This document shows positions 13,007 through 24,245 of a stretch of DNA of 64,000 bases, one piece after another; the first letter of the stretch is position 1, and every line of letters starts with the position of its first letter. Position numbers and translations under genes: made by a program. The stretch comes from Paguma larvata. Taxonomy: Eukaryota; Chordata; Mammalia; Carnivora; Viverridae. The stretch is from positions 48,682-112,681 of the forward strand of contig JAINVK010000941.1 of assembly GCA_030068075.1 (NCBI GenBank), written 5' to 3'. The notes under the pieces were generated by a model. That model made no database searches. It was given only the letters and a program-made list of their open reading frames with translations, and was not told the DNA's origin.

Positions 13007-14531
13007 TTTTACACATACATATTTGCAGAGAGAAATCTTCCCAAAAGTTGTATGAAGCAACTCTCACCCCATTTTCCCTCCCTCTGCTCACATACAGCAT
13101 AGACTACCTTCAGAGCTTTGGTCCTCCCTTAATAAGGAGGTGTCCTCCAGAAACCAGTTTGGGTAGGTTTCACAGGAGAGTCTTGAAAAATTCATGACAG
13201 TGATCAAAATCCCCTCTTCATCGGTCACTGATGAGGAACAGGACTCTTCAGTTGTTTATCAGGTATCAGAGGACATGGCCGAAGAACGGCCCGCCCGGGA
13301 GGCGCTGTGGCATGCACCTTTACGGGACTCAGGTGAGAAAATCGAGTACGGTCCTCAAGAAACAAAAACAAGAGCACGAGTCCCCAGCCAGAACAAAATG
13401 GAATTTGAAGCAATTACCCAACTAGCTCAGCAACAAAATTAAAAAGACCCATTCAGTTTCAGGAGTGTTTAAGACCCCCAAATGGTCATAAACTAAATGG
13501 CCTCCAATCTCAGATCCCCTCAGGCTACACAGCTATCCGACTCTCAGGCTCAGAGCCACAGACTGCGGGGAGGCAGAAAGGCTACAGGGCATTTTGATGG
13601 GAACCAGAAAGCCACACCAAGTTTGTCCCTATTTTGACATGAAACAAAGTTCACCACTACCCAATGAGAACTGAATTCAGAGAATTGCCTTAGCTCACTG
13701 CAGATACCCACCTGCAAATTGGTGAGGATTTGTACATGGCAATGATTCTGTATTCAATGCATTGCAGGAAGCACTTGACACCAAAACAATGTAAAATCTC
13801 GCAAGTAATTTTCCCAGTAATTCCACTCATCCCAACAGATAGCTAGTTGTGGCCCAACACACTGGAAAATCTCACGGTAAATTCATTTTCTTCGTTGTAT
13901 TCAAAGCTTTTTAAAATAAGCCACAATCAAAAGTAGATGTCAACAAATAAAGGCTACTCTTGAGCCCCTGGCTACTCTCTCCCAACTGTGTAGAACTCAA
14001 TGGATTACATTGAGTTGTTCAAACAAAATGGATTACATTGAGTTCAAATCACCGAAATTTACAGCAGGTTAGAAACTTTAGATATCATATTCAAAATACC
14101 CGAGCATTACCTAAACCTAATGGTCCTTTTTGATCCAAATGAGGCTTCCAGGATGGGCTGGTGGTGCCGGAAGTCCCAGTACTCCCTTCTTTCAACTTGT
14201 CTGAGCCCTGTGCCCACATCTACAGAGCCAGCGCATCAACCGTGCCAACCTACGAAAAACTCCATTTAACCCCTCCATTGACCATTTGTAACCAACACAC
14301 AATGATGAGTGTTTTTTTCTCTTTTTAAGAAATGATAACATATTGAAAAATTATTAGGTCGCTTTGGCTAGCATAGGGTATTGTGACTTTATTGGGCATA
14401 CAGATGAAATAAACTTGATAGGTAGCGACACTTGGACAGATCATTTTCTTATTCTTGACTGCACTTGAAAGTGAACACGCTAACAGGCTAAAGATGAGAC
14501 TATGGTTTGCAAAGAAAGGAACGCATTATTT
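13007..14531. other. Unassigned intergenic sequence with small hairpin
   Basis: No gene or named repeat. Contains an inverted repeat at 13994-14016 and a direct copy of part of it at 14027-14044. Confidence 0.45.
13994..14016. repeat. Perfect 9-bp inverted repeat
   Basis: AACTCAATG, loop GATTA, CATTGAGTT. The 18 bases from 13999 recur at 14027-14044. Confidence 0.85.
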
Positions 14532-14550
14532 AAATAATAACCAGCCCTCA

Positions 14551-14657
14551 CGCTGACAGTGCAGAGCCTGCTTGGGATTGTCTCTCTCTCCCTCTCTCTC
14601 TGCCCCTCCCCTTCTCACTCTCTCTCTCTCTAAATAACCATTTTAAGATAAATAAAT
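14551..14657 (+). mobile_element. 5'-truncated feliform SINE with 19-bp target duplication
   Basis: Only the GCTGACAGTGCAGAGCCTGC body, CT tract and tail remain. The 19-mer AAATAATAACCAGCCCTCA flanks it exactly at 14532-14550 and 14658-14676, so the copy was short when it inserted. Confidence 0.93.
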
Positions 14658-14679
14658 AAATAATAACCAGCCCTCAGTT

Positions 14680-17600
14680 AAAAAAACAAAACTGTCTTAT
14701 CTGATTGACATCTTTCTCCACGGAAGAAGAGTTTATGGAATGAATGAATCGATGTATCAAGGAATGCACGAATGAATGAATCCTGCTTCTAAAACGTCCC
14801 ACCTCACTATAGCAACCTTCTGGAGAACAGTCTAAAAAGCCCTACTCAGGACCACTTGGCTGGTAGTTGTACCTTCTACTAGTATCATTTTCTGGACATC
14901 TTATGTCTTCCATTAGCAGGTAAGCCCAGCCTTATCTCTCCCATATGCACCTGGCATAGAGTTGGGGCTCAACTTTTGCCGCTACTTTACCAGTTTGCCC
15001 CCAGCAATCTCAGGGGGCATTGGCCAATAGGACAGAACTTCAGCTTCTTGCCACCCGTATGGGCTGCCCCCATTTCTTTTCCCTGCTCTTCACCGTTAGG
15101 CAAGTGCCACCACTCGACAACAGTTCCACATCCTTGGTGACTTTCAAGGAGTCCCCTTCAGAACAGAGGCTCAAGTAGGCCTTGTCCTTAGTGGAGATCC
15201 AAACCCACAGCAGGCTGAGACTTTGGAACCAGAAAAGCATATGGACCTCAGACAAACCATTTTAGAGAGTCGGCAAAAGCCCAAACGCCACCTGTTTTCA
15301 ATATGAGTGTCTCCATTACCAAACACAGATTTTTACTTAGGCCTCAAATTAGGTCGAATGCTACAACAGCCTCCAATTCCCCACCAGCCAAGCCATCCCC
15401 AGAGCAGGGATCCGCCTGTATAATCAGCTTGCCTAGGCCATGGTGGTCTGGCTGGCATCCACTCACGGTGCCCTCAACCCTGAATGCTCACAGCACACAG
15501 CCACCGACAAGTCTGGCCACGTCACCGGACAGGGTCCTGCTGGTTATTAAAGCAGTGAATGGGAGGAGCCCACCAGGAGACAGCTGAAAGTATAGACTAA
15601 ACGGAAACCATCTTCCTGTTGGTCAGTTGCGACAAGATTCTGGAGACCTTCTTGGCGGTACGATCCCTTGAGGATGTGAAACAGTCCAGCGGCTGGGGTT
15701 TTTCAGAGCTGACAAGTGATTTGGGAAACTTGAAAGGAAACTCCCGAACCCTGACCTTCCTGTCCACCCTTGCCTCAAATCCCTAAATGACGACGTCATT
15801 GCTTCAGCTGAACACTTTGCTCTCAGTCAGAATGCAGATGCTCCCGGAGGGAAAGCAGGCCGTCAGAGTCTCGGGGGTTTGGGGGGGCGGGGTGGCTGAT
15901 ATCTGAGAGGCTGATATCTGAGAGGCTGAGGGCACCTGGGACAAAGCTTGCTTTCCTCACGTTTTTTCCCAGCATTTCAGAATCTGTCAGTGAGAGATCA
16001 CACAGATGGGACCTCGGAATCGTCTGACCAGGCCAGCAGTGACTGCCTGAGAAGCATGTCATGGAGGACAAGATGACAGAGCCCAACGTTTAAGGCAGCT
16101 GGATAGGAGCTCATGGTGAGGCTCACCACCCAGCTGTTAGGACCTCCTGATGCATCCTCTAATCAGTCACTGTGTGTCTGTACATTCACAAAACTGATGA
16201 CTTTTACTGAAAGAACAGAAGTTGCCCTTCCAAGGAGTCCTGGATCCTTCTGAGTGCAGAGGTTCCTTGGAAGGTGGTCCACTAGCTCACGCGGCTTTCT
16301 TGGCACTTGTATTACATGCAAACGGATCTGGTTGGCGATGGAACGCTTTGGCCAATGCTCCACATGCGGTCTTTACCAAGTTCTGGCTATTAAAACAAAT
16401 TATATCCATCATCAGTGGCAGGAGATGTGCCCCCAATTGGCGGGAACTCCCAGCGTGCTGCAGGCTGGGAAGGCATTCTCTACTGGGTTGTAGGAGCACT
16501 GGCTAACGTTTTGAGGCATCAACCTAAACAGGCACCATTGGAAAAATGAGGGCACACTTGTTAGAGAAGAATGGCCAAGTGGAACAATTGGAAAGTGGGA
16601 GCAGTTTTCTCAAGGTTGATTCCACAGGTTATGTCAAGCTCTTGGCCACTGCTAAAGAAGTATGAATCTGCATTAACCGTATTTTGACAAAAAAACAAAT
16701 CCAAATCCAAATCCATGTCTGGATTGGGGGGGGGAGGGCAGGCCCAAAGAAGGGAGGTGGAGGAGGAGGGGAGAGGTCGCTTTTAGGATAGTGGCTTCGG
16801 AGTTGGTGGTGGAAAAAAGGAACATGAATCAGGAGGGTGGGGAAAGAGGGGATAGCATTATAGGTGGAATAAACCTAGAATAAAAAGTTTCTGCATTTCT
16901 GACCATGCAGATGTACTCAAGGGCACTCTTCCCTACTAGAAATAGGAAAAAAAAAAAATTCCATAGCATCACACTGACATTTGAAAACAACTGACTAGAA
17001 TGCAGGATCCGGTGAACCCAGGCGACTCCCTTTGGTCTGGTCAGGCAGTGGTGATCCATGTAGTCAGAGAAGAATAGAGTCACTGGGGGGCAGAAGGTCC
17101 CGTGGCCCTCCCTGAGACGCTGCCTCTACCCGCCACCTGCTTCAGCACAGCAGTCAATGCTACCAAGCCCCTGATCTGTCTCGGCCGAGGTGGAAGCTGT
17201 TGTTATTTCGCATTCATCTGGATTGGTGTGAGCACACCAAATACACCATCCCACTCTCGCTGTGAGGTGACACCAAGGGAAGTCATCCCCTCCTCCCATG
17301 GGGACAGCCAGGAGTTCAGCTAGGCCTCTCCAGTTGAAACGGGGAAGGAGCAACATGGGTCCTACATACAACGACTACGCTTAAAGCTAGTACCCAATGT
17401 ATTTCCTTGAAACATTCCCCCCAAATTGTTAGTTATTAGATAGGTTACGCCATGGTCTAATCTCTTGTTAAAATTTAAACCATTCAAACCAAAAATGGGT
17501 TTGAATTATGAAAAACATCTAAAGATCTGAACACAGACAAGCCAAAAATTTCCCAGAGTTATTTGGTTGTTTATTTTTTAAAGTATCTCTTGGCAACATG

Positions 17601-19170
17601 TACAAAACTTTAAGGAAATTTTAGTTAGAAGCATCTGAAAACTACAACTCCCAGCGGAAACACGGACAGCAACTTCAAAGACTCTGCCGCCTAGTCACTG
17701 AGCAGAGAGTACACGTGTGTACACTTTGGATCAGCAGAAAACCTTTTCTAACATTTAGAGCTTCCTGGACGTAGAACACTACCATAAGTAGTAAGATCCC
17801 TGTCACTGGAAGTCTCCAAGCGGTGGTCGTGCAAACGCATGGCAGGACTATTGCAGAGATGAATCAATCGTCGAGGATTCAAGATTGACCCGGCTGACCT
17901 TTGAGGGACTGTGGGAATTGAGTTGAGCTGGTGTATGTCTAGAAGATGATAAATTGATCTCTGTGTAGCTCTGTGTACATTCCAGAATCCTTGAATCTCA
18001 ACGAAGTTTCCTATCCCTGCCAGAGCTGCTGATGGCTCATGCACTGATGGAATGCTCCACTAGTCCATGCGCGAGGTAGCGAGGGTGCCCTCTACTCGTG
18101 TTGCCCTCTAGTAGTGCGCAGGTGTAGCCTTTCCTCCCTTCTTCCTTCTCAGCCAGCCCCTGATTTGCTCACTGTCTATCCTCCTCCCTGAAGCCGGGTA
18201 TTTCAAATTCGACTGGCCTCAGCCCAGGGCATGAATCTTGGTTAGAATTTCTACTCAACAGCTTTAGGACGTGTGAGCCAATCTAGGCAACAGGAGGTGA
18301 GGGAATGTTTGCTGGAAGAGGGTACGTTCTAGGAAAGATTCTTAGCTCTTCAAGAGAGACTCAAGGGAAAAAAAAATGTCTCTTATGGCTACCAAGAGAA
18401 AGTGGTGTGCGAAGATGTATTATTGCTATAATTGTTACAGCCATTTTTTCAGCTTTATTGGGGTTTTCCAGCCATCTCTCAATCATGAGAGAAGCTATCC
18501 AACATGCTCAGGTTTGCAAATTGAAAGATGGAAAGAATCTGGATCCTTGATAATAACATTGAGAAATAACATCCCTGGAATTTCCTTACATGGTGGATTC
18601 TTGTTATATGAGATGATAAACTTCTTGTTTAAATCATTTTGAGTTAGATTTATCCTTACTTGTAACCAAGAGCATCTTAACTAATACATATAATAATAAT
18701 AATAATATGTTTGATGAGATCTTGGCTTCTCAACATGTTACAGAGATGTGGTGAAACCACTCTTCTAATCCGTGTGCTCTGGGCCAGAGGACTACATGAA
18801 AGACAGACAAGGGAAGGACCCCAAATCATCCCCTCCGTCTACTATTTCTCTAGAATGATCCCCATACCATACTCAGGCTTCCCTTGTGGCGTGATAGTGC
18901 TCAGGTAACTCCTTAATCCCTTACGAAATTAGACCTCTCGTGGGTCCGCCTCACTCTCTCCACACTTGCCTGGCCTCTTCTGGGGTGGGCAGAGCTTAGG
19001 CTCCATTTGGGAATATTAAAGCCTAACTTGTCAGTGTGGCAGGATGACTGCAGTCAGACAATTTACCTGATTCTTTTATTCTCAGTATTTCTTTGGACTT
19101 GCCTCTGAGTGACTGCCCCGCAGGGCTGTGTGCCCGTAGCAAGGGCCAGGCTCAAAATTGCTTTGCTTGG
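14680..19170. other. Unassigned intergenic sequence
   Basis: No gene recognised. Small features only: a 16-bp tandem duplication around 15893-15926, a polypurine tract near 16725-16775, ATA repeats near 18690, and an ancient-repeat-like end around 18540-18690. Confidence 0.45.
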
Positions 19171-19172
19171 GC

Positions 19173-19338
19173 CAATAATTCTCAAGGTGTAGTCTCCAAA
19201 CCAGCAGCATCAACATCACCTGGAGAATTTGTCCCAGATCTACTGAGTCAGAAGCTCGAAGGATGGAGCCTGGCTGTTTGTAGCTTGTGGATCCCTCCAG
19301 GAGATTCTGCTGCACACTCAAGTTGGAGAACCACTGTC
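19173..19338 (+). mobile_element. MER5A-type hAT DNA transposon relic
   Basis: AATTCTCAAGGTGTAGTCTC and AGCAGCATCAACATCACCTG at the start and GGAGAACCACTG at the end fit MER5A, including its near-terminal inverted repeats. Confidence 0.85.
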
Positions 19339-19469
19339 CTAGACCCGAGTTACTGCCATGACTGGTAACTGGGGATATGGGCATGACTCAGGGCTCTAAT
19401 GAGATTATTTCATACTGCAAGGATCCCATTCCATTCTGTAAGTATACTTTCTTTGCTGTGACTATTTGA

Positions 19470-19590
19470 TCGCCTATCTCCCTCTCTAGTGGGGAGTTCT
19501 ATCAGAATGGTCACCACGTCTATTTTGTTTCGTTATGATAGCCCGGGCACATGATATGTACTCTGTCAACATTTGCGGACTAGGAAGAAG
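19470..19590 (+). mobile_element. L2 3'-end fragment
   Basis: AGTTCTATCAGAATGGTCAC and GGGCACATGATATGTACTCT recall the L2 3' end. Confidence 0.4.
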
Positions 19591-20170
19591 TGCCCTCGCA
19601 GGCCACACAAATTACGGGATGGCATTTTGCTCCATACTAAATCCCCCGAATTCCTAAGGTAATATCTAGTGACGATGTTCAAATCGTACAATTTTCTCTC
19701 TCTAAACTGGATAAATTGACTTTCACGTCTGCTAACCTTGAAGTAATGAGGACACCTTCAAATGACTCTAGAACATGACTTCATGACTTCTCCTCAGCAA
19801 GCTGTCATGCTAAAGAGTCACGGATATTGGCTACTGCTCATTACAGGCTGTGTGTTGAAGCACATTTTCCTTTGTTCACTTTTTCCGAAGCCTTGACTCT
19901 CCATAACACTGAAGGGCCAGTATAAAAGGAAACACGCAAAATGCCTAAGAGGCCCGACAGGGCTTTTTGTTGGTGCCAGCCCAAAACCACCCATTCCCGA
20001 CCATATCGGATTCTTCAGGAGAGTACGGATGGGGCTTGGCTACTGGGAACCACTTCTGCATAGCTTCCTCCTTTCTCCCTGTCCACTCTGGAATCAGGGG
20101 AGTTGATGTTAAAATGACCACGAGAGGCCGAATGGACACTAGGCAAATATATTATTTACAGGGGGCCAGT

Positions 20171-20314
20171 GGGCTTATATAGGTTACAGCAAGTTACGGT
20201 GTAGAAGCATATTAACCAATTACCGATGTTAGTTTGGACACGAACCAATCACTGCACAGTGCTTTGTTATAAAATGACCAATCACTGGAGTCATAGAAGT
20301 AAACAAGCTATTGG
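20171..20314 (-). promoter_or_regulatory. CCAAT/TATA cluster flanking the array (LTR-like?)
   Basis: Reading the minus strand away from the array: ATTGG-type CCAAT boxes at 20278-20282, 20245-20249 and 20216-20220 (written as CCAAT on the plus strand), then CTATATAAGCCC at 20182-20171. The 11-mer ACCAATCACTG occurs twice, 33 bp apart. A further CCAAT (minus strand) sits at 20310-20314 against the array. Multiple CCAAT boxes ahead of a TATA box resemble a retroviral-type U3, but I see no convincing LTR ends, primer-binding site or retroviral genes, so the origin is open. Confidence 0.4.
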
Positions 20315-21671
20315 AGGTCTCGTGAGACACTGAGATATCATGGGACCCTGAGATATCGCGAGACCCCGAGATATCGCGAGACCCTGAAATCTCGCGAGAC
20401 CCTGAGGTCTCGTGAGACCCTGAGATCTCGCGAGACCATGTATCACGAGACCTTGAGATATCACGGGACCTTGAGATATCGCGAGATCCCGGGATCTCGT
20501 GAGACCCTGAGATCTCATGAGACCCTGAGATCTCGCGAAACCTTGAGATCTTGCGGAACCTTGCGATATCACGAGACCCTGTATCACGAGACCTTGAGAT
20601 ATCACGGGACCTTGAGATATCGCGAGATCCCGGGATCTCGTGAGACCCTGAGATCTCATGAGACCCTGAGATCTCGCGAAACCTTGAGATCTTGCGGAAC
20701 CTTGCGATATCACGAGACCCTGTATCACGAGACCTTGAGATATCACGGGACCCCGAGATCTCATGAGACCCTGAGATACCGCGAGACCCTGAGATCTCAT
20801 GAGACCCTGAGATCTCGCGAAACCTTGAGATCTTGCGGAACCTTGCGATATCACGAGACTCTGTATCACGAGACCTTGAGATACCGCGAGACCACGAGAT
20901 CTCGTGAGACCTTGATATGTCGCGAGACCCTGAGATCTCGTGAGACCTTGAGATATCACAAGACTCTGTATCACGAGACCTTGAGATACCGCGAGACCCT
21001 GAGATCTCGTGAGTCCTTGAGATATCACGAGACCTTGAGATATTGCGAGACCCTGATATCTCGTGAGTCCTTGAGATATCACGAGACCTTGGGATATCGC
21101 GAGACCCTGATATCTCGTGAGTCCTTGAGATATCACGAGACTCTGTATCACGAGTCCTTGAGTTGTCGCGAGACCCTGAGATATCGTGAGTCCTTGAGAT
21201 ATCACGAGACCTTGAGATATCGCGAGACCCTGATATCTCGTGAGACATTGTATCGCAAGACCTTGAGATCTTGCGAGACCTTGAGATATCACGAGACCTT
21301 GGGATATCGCGAGACCCTGAGATATCGTGAGACCTTGATATGTCGCGAGACCCTGAGATCTCGTGAGTCCTTGAGATATCACGAGACTCTGTATCACGAG
21401 ACCTTGAGATACCGCGAGACCCTGAGATCTCGTGAGTCCTTGAGATACCGCGAGACCCTGAGATCTCGTGAGTCCTTGAGTTGTCGCGAGACCCTGAGAT
21501 ATTGCGAGACCTTGAGATATCACGAGACCTTGAGATATCGCGAGACCCTGATATCTCGTGAGACATTGTATCGCAAGACCTTGAGATCTTGCGAGACCTT
21601 GAGATATCACGAGACCTTGGGATATCGCGAGACCCTGAGATATCGTGAGATCTTGTGATATTGCGAGACCC
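20315..21671. repeat. 18-bp CGCG-core minisatellite array with higher-order structure
   Basis: About 75 tandem units of roughly GAGATATCGCGAGACCCT. The core is a near-palindrome: TCTCGCGAGA, TATCGCGAGA, TCTCGTGAGA, TATCACGAGA and similar, alternating with CCT or CTT spacers. Shorter 15-bp units, marked by GTATCACGAG or GTATCGCAAG, begin at 20440, 20581, 20722, 20863, 20968, 21145, 21250, 21391 and 21568. Their spacings are 141, 141, 141, 105, 177, 105, 141 and 177 bp; 141 equals seven 18-mers plus one 15-mer, and 105 and 177 differ from it by exactly two units. Flanks are unrelated single-copy-like sequence. I do not recognise a named satellite family. Confidence 0.95.
20390..20435. promoter_or_regulatory. 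Two exact TCTCGCGAGA palindromes
   Basis: Exact copies at 20390-20399 and 20426-20435, at the end of the array nearest the CCAAT/TATA cluster. TCTCGCGAGA is the known CGCG promoter element bound by BANP and also linked to ZBTB33/Kaiso. Binding here is inference from the motif. Confidence 0.5.
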
Positions 21672-23325
21672 ATAACATGACCAGGAGGGAAGAGCTTTAA
21701 TTCACAAATGAGATGGCCACTCAAGAGTCTGCCAGGAAATTGGGGACCTAGGTGGGGTGGGGTGGGGGGGAGGCACAACAAAGGGGATTGAGGGGCGCTC
21801 CCCTGAGTGTCCTCCTGCCTGCCTCCTAGGAAGGAGGCTTAGTGTGTTGAATTCCTCTCCCCTAGCTTCACTGGTGGAGAAGAGTAGAAAGAGGTGTGTT
21901 TTTAGAGATAGAGGACAGCGAATGGACAAGGTAAAGGGACCATTTGGCACTTCTCTTGTTTTGAACATTCAAATCAGAATATGTCAGTATTAGAGACTTT
22001 GAATCTTCTCTTGTCAGAAAGAAGCAGGCTTCACACTCCCAACTACTCATTTCCTATAAAACCCCAGCCATACTTTGATCTAAATGCGGCCTTCCTGCTA
22101 CCAGGTGTTCAGGGCAGGTGTCCATTCTCCTTGCGTGGCATGTGTGGCCTACAGAAGGGGCGCCGAGAACGCAGAAGGGGCCAGGGGCCGTCTCATAGTT
22201 CCGCAGCTGGGGCTCCTTCCCGCCCAGTCTCCAACTTGTGCCCGCTGCCGGAGGTGGGGCTCAGTAGCCAGGCCTCAGAAGTTCAGTCATCTCTCATCCG
22301 GGGACCTAAGTGGAGCTCGGAGTGCAAGGCGTTGTCAGATTGCCCCTCCCCTGGGCAAAGCCTCATGATGGAGCAGCTCCTGGCGGCCGGTCCCCTAGAA
22401 GGGCACTTCTTCCCTTGGAACACCACTGTGTTTTCCAGCTCCCAAAGTCCTGGTGCGTGCATCATCCTGCATTTCCTCATGCAGAGAGACCTCATTCAAG
22501 AGCAAAGCCCAGAAAGAAGTGAAGCATCTGCTTTGTAGTTTACGAACTGTGATCTGGGTCACCCAAGGGGTAACGTGACATAAGCCACCTAGTACGGTCC
22601 CGCCCCTTTCACCCCCTCATCACAGGAGCCCCTCCTTAACCTGATAAAGATTTGACCCGTTCATCCTGCAGGCTGACTGACTAATGCTTGAAGAAGTTTC
22701 CCAGCTTCCCTAGAATCCCAAGTCCCTGCAGGATGGTGTCTGGGGAACCAGACTCCAGGGATCCTTCCCTGCGTTCCTCTCCAGAACCGAGAGGCCAGAG
22801 CAGAATAGAGTGGCCTAAGATGCCTGGCAACTCAGATGCCCGCAGGGGCAGGGCCGTGCGGGCGAGCCGGAAGCAATGCTTGAAGAAACGGAGAAGATGC
22901 ACCCATGTGGCTGGCCACAATCCAAGGACGTGACAGTGTGGGAGGCTGCGAAGACCCCTTCTAACGTATCCGAGTACACTGTTAGCCTGGACAGCCAAAA
23001 CAGTGCCCCCCGTGTGGGACTGGGTTGTCTTTCCCAGAAAGCTCCCGACGAGATGGTTCGGGGCAGGCTAGGGCGTAGGGGATGCGAGAGGAGCTGAGCC
23101 CCTTCGCGCGCACAGTAGAGTGCTCGGCACGGTCAAGCCCAAGGACAACCGTGTCGGATCCGTGCCACGTGCTTCCTAGTTCATGTTTATACAGCCGGGG
23201 CAGCACGACAAGGCCTATGCGAGAGTTTCCATCAGATCGTGCCCACTTGAATTTTCAATTGCCTAGCTTTTGAGGACTTCACACTCTGATCCCATTCTTC
23301 TCTACTTCTGTACTGACAAATCTTC
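21672..23325. other. Unassigned intergenic sequence right of the array
   Basis: Moderately CpG-rich pockets near 22160-22260 and 23060-23170 open several ORFs (up to 185 aa, 21981-22538). None has a recognisable domain, and I do not call a gene. Confidence 0.4.
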
Positions 23326-23339
23326 ACCTCCATTCTTTA

Positions 23340-23465
23340 TTTTTATTATGTTTTTTAAATTTTTATTTATCAAAGTAATCCCTACACCCAGTGTGGGACT
23401 TGAACCCAGGACCCTGAGATCAGGAGTTGCATGCTGTACTGACTGAGCCAGCCGGGTGCCCCTTT
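23340..23465 (-). mobile_element. Older short carnivore SINE
   Basis: ATTTATCAAAGTAATCCCTA, GGGACTTGAACCCAGGACCC and GCCGGGTGCCCC. A 14-bp duplication ACCTCCATTCTTTA flanks it at 23326-23339 and 23466-23479. Confidence 0.9.
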
Positions 23466-23919
23466 ACCTCCATTCTTTAGACACATTTTTTTTCCACCCC
23501 TTGCTGACCCGCATCTGTCCCACCCCCTGTCCTCAGGCCAGTTAGTCCCACCCGTCAGCCCTTACTCCTTCATTCCGCAGCAGCCAGCACCTTACTGTGT
23601 GGCAACCCGCGGCACCCAAAGAGTGCTAGGAACCGATGATCGATTGTTCCTGCCCACAAGTAGCTCACAGGAGAAGTCCCTCTCCTTCCTTTTAAGTCCG
23701 GCTAGAACCCTGCGCCTCCCAGGAAGCCAGCCCTACCACTGTGGCGTGCACTCTTGCTCCATCAGCAGGGCAGCTCAGAACTCCTGTAGTCACTGGCGTG
23801 TTTCCTGGGTGACCCTTGTCTCCCCAGGGGAATTATGGGCTTTCTGAGATTGGGGATCCCATTGATACCCGCCTTCATCCTCCCATGCAGAGACCAAGGC
23901 CGACATGTCATAAATCATA

Positions 23920-24044
23920 GGACTGCCAAGAGGACACTATGATAAGTAGTAATGAATAGAATTGTTGAATTACTATATTGTACACCTGAAACTAACATAA
24001 CACTGTTACCTATACTGGAATTCAAATAAAAAAAAAAAGTTTTA
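23920..24044 (+). mobile_element. Truncated L1 3' end
   Basis: TACTATATTGTACACCTGAA and TATACTGGAATTCAAATAAA are the carnivore L1 3' terminus with A tail. Confidence 0.8.
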
Positions 24045-24235
24045 GGGGCACCTGGGTGGCTCAATCGGTTAAGCGTCTGGTTCGGCTCAGGTCATGATCT
24101 CACGGTTCGTGAGTTCCAGCCCGGCATCGGGCTCTGTGCTGACAGCTCAGAGCCTGGAGCCTGCTTCAGATTGTGTGTCTCCCTCTCTCTCTCTGCCCCT
24201 TCCCCCCCTCAGAAATAAACATTAAACATAAATAA
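24045..24235 (+). mobile_element. Feliform SINE joined to the L1
   Basis: Full head to A-rich tail. The duplication ATAAATCATA lies left of the L1 (23910-23919) and right of this SINE (24236-24245), so the pair sits inside one target duplication. Confidence 0.9.
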
Positions 24236-24245
24236 ATAAATCATA

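Noticed and set aside
16213..16640. Possible retroviral pol fragment (CxxC-like residues in a short ORF)
   Set aside because: The spacing and neighbouring residues do not fit an integrase or protease motif, and no LTR or second pol block lies nearby.
19920..20000. Retroviral primer-binding site next to the CCAAT/TATA flank
   Set aside because: A TGGCACCAAC-like string is present on the minus strand, but it does not continue as a known tRNA complement.
20229..21781. Large SR-like or hexapeptide-repeat proteins across the minisatellite
   Set aside because: All are by-products of a stop-free 18-bp repeat open in several frames on both strands; no conserved non-repetitive domain is attached.
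21981..22538. 185-aa ORF right of the array
   Set aside because: Moderate GC content opens overlapping frames here; the translation has no domain or homologue I recognise.
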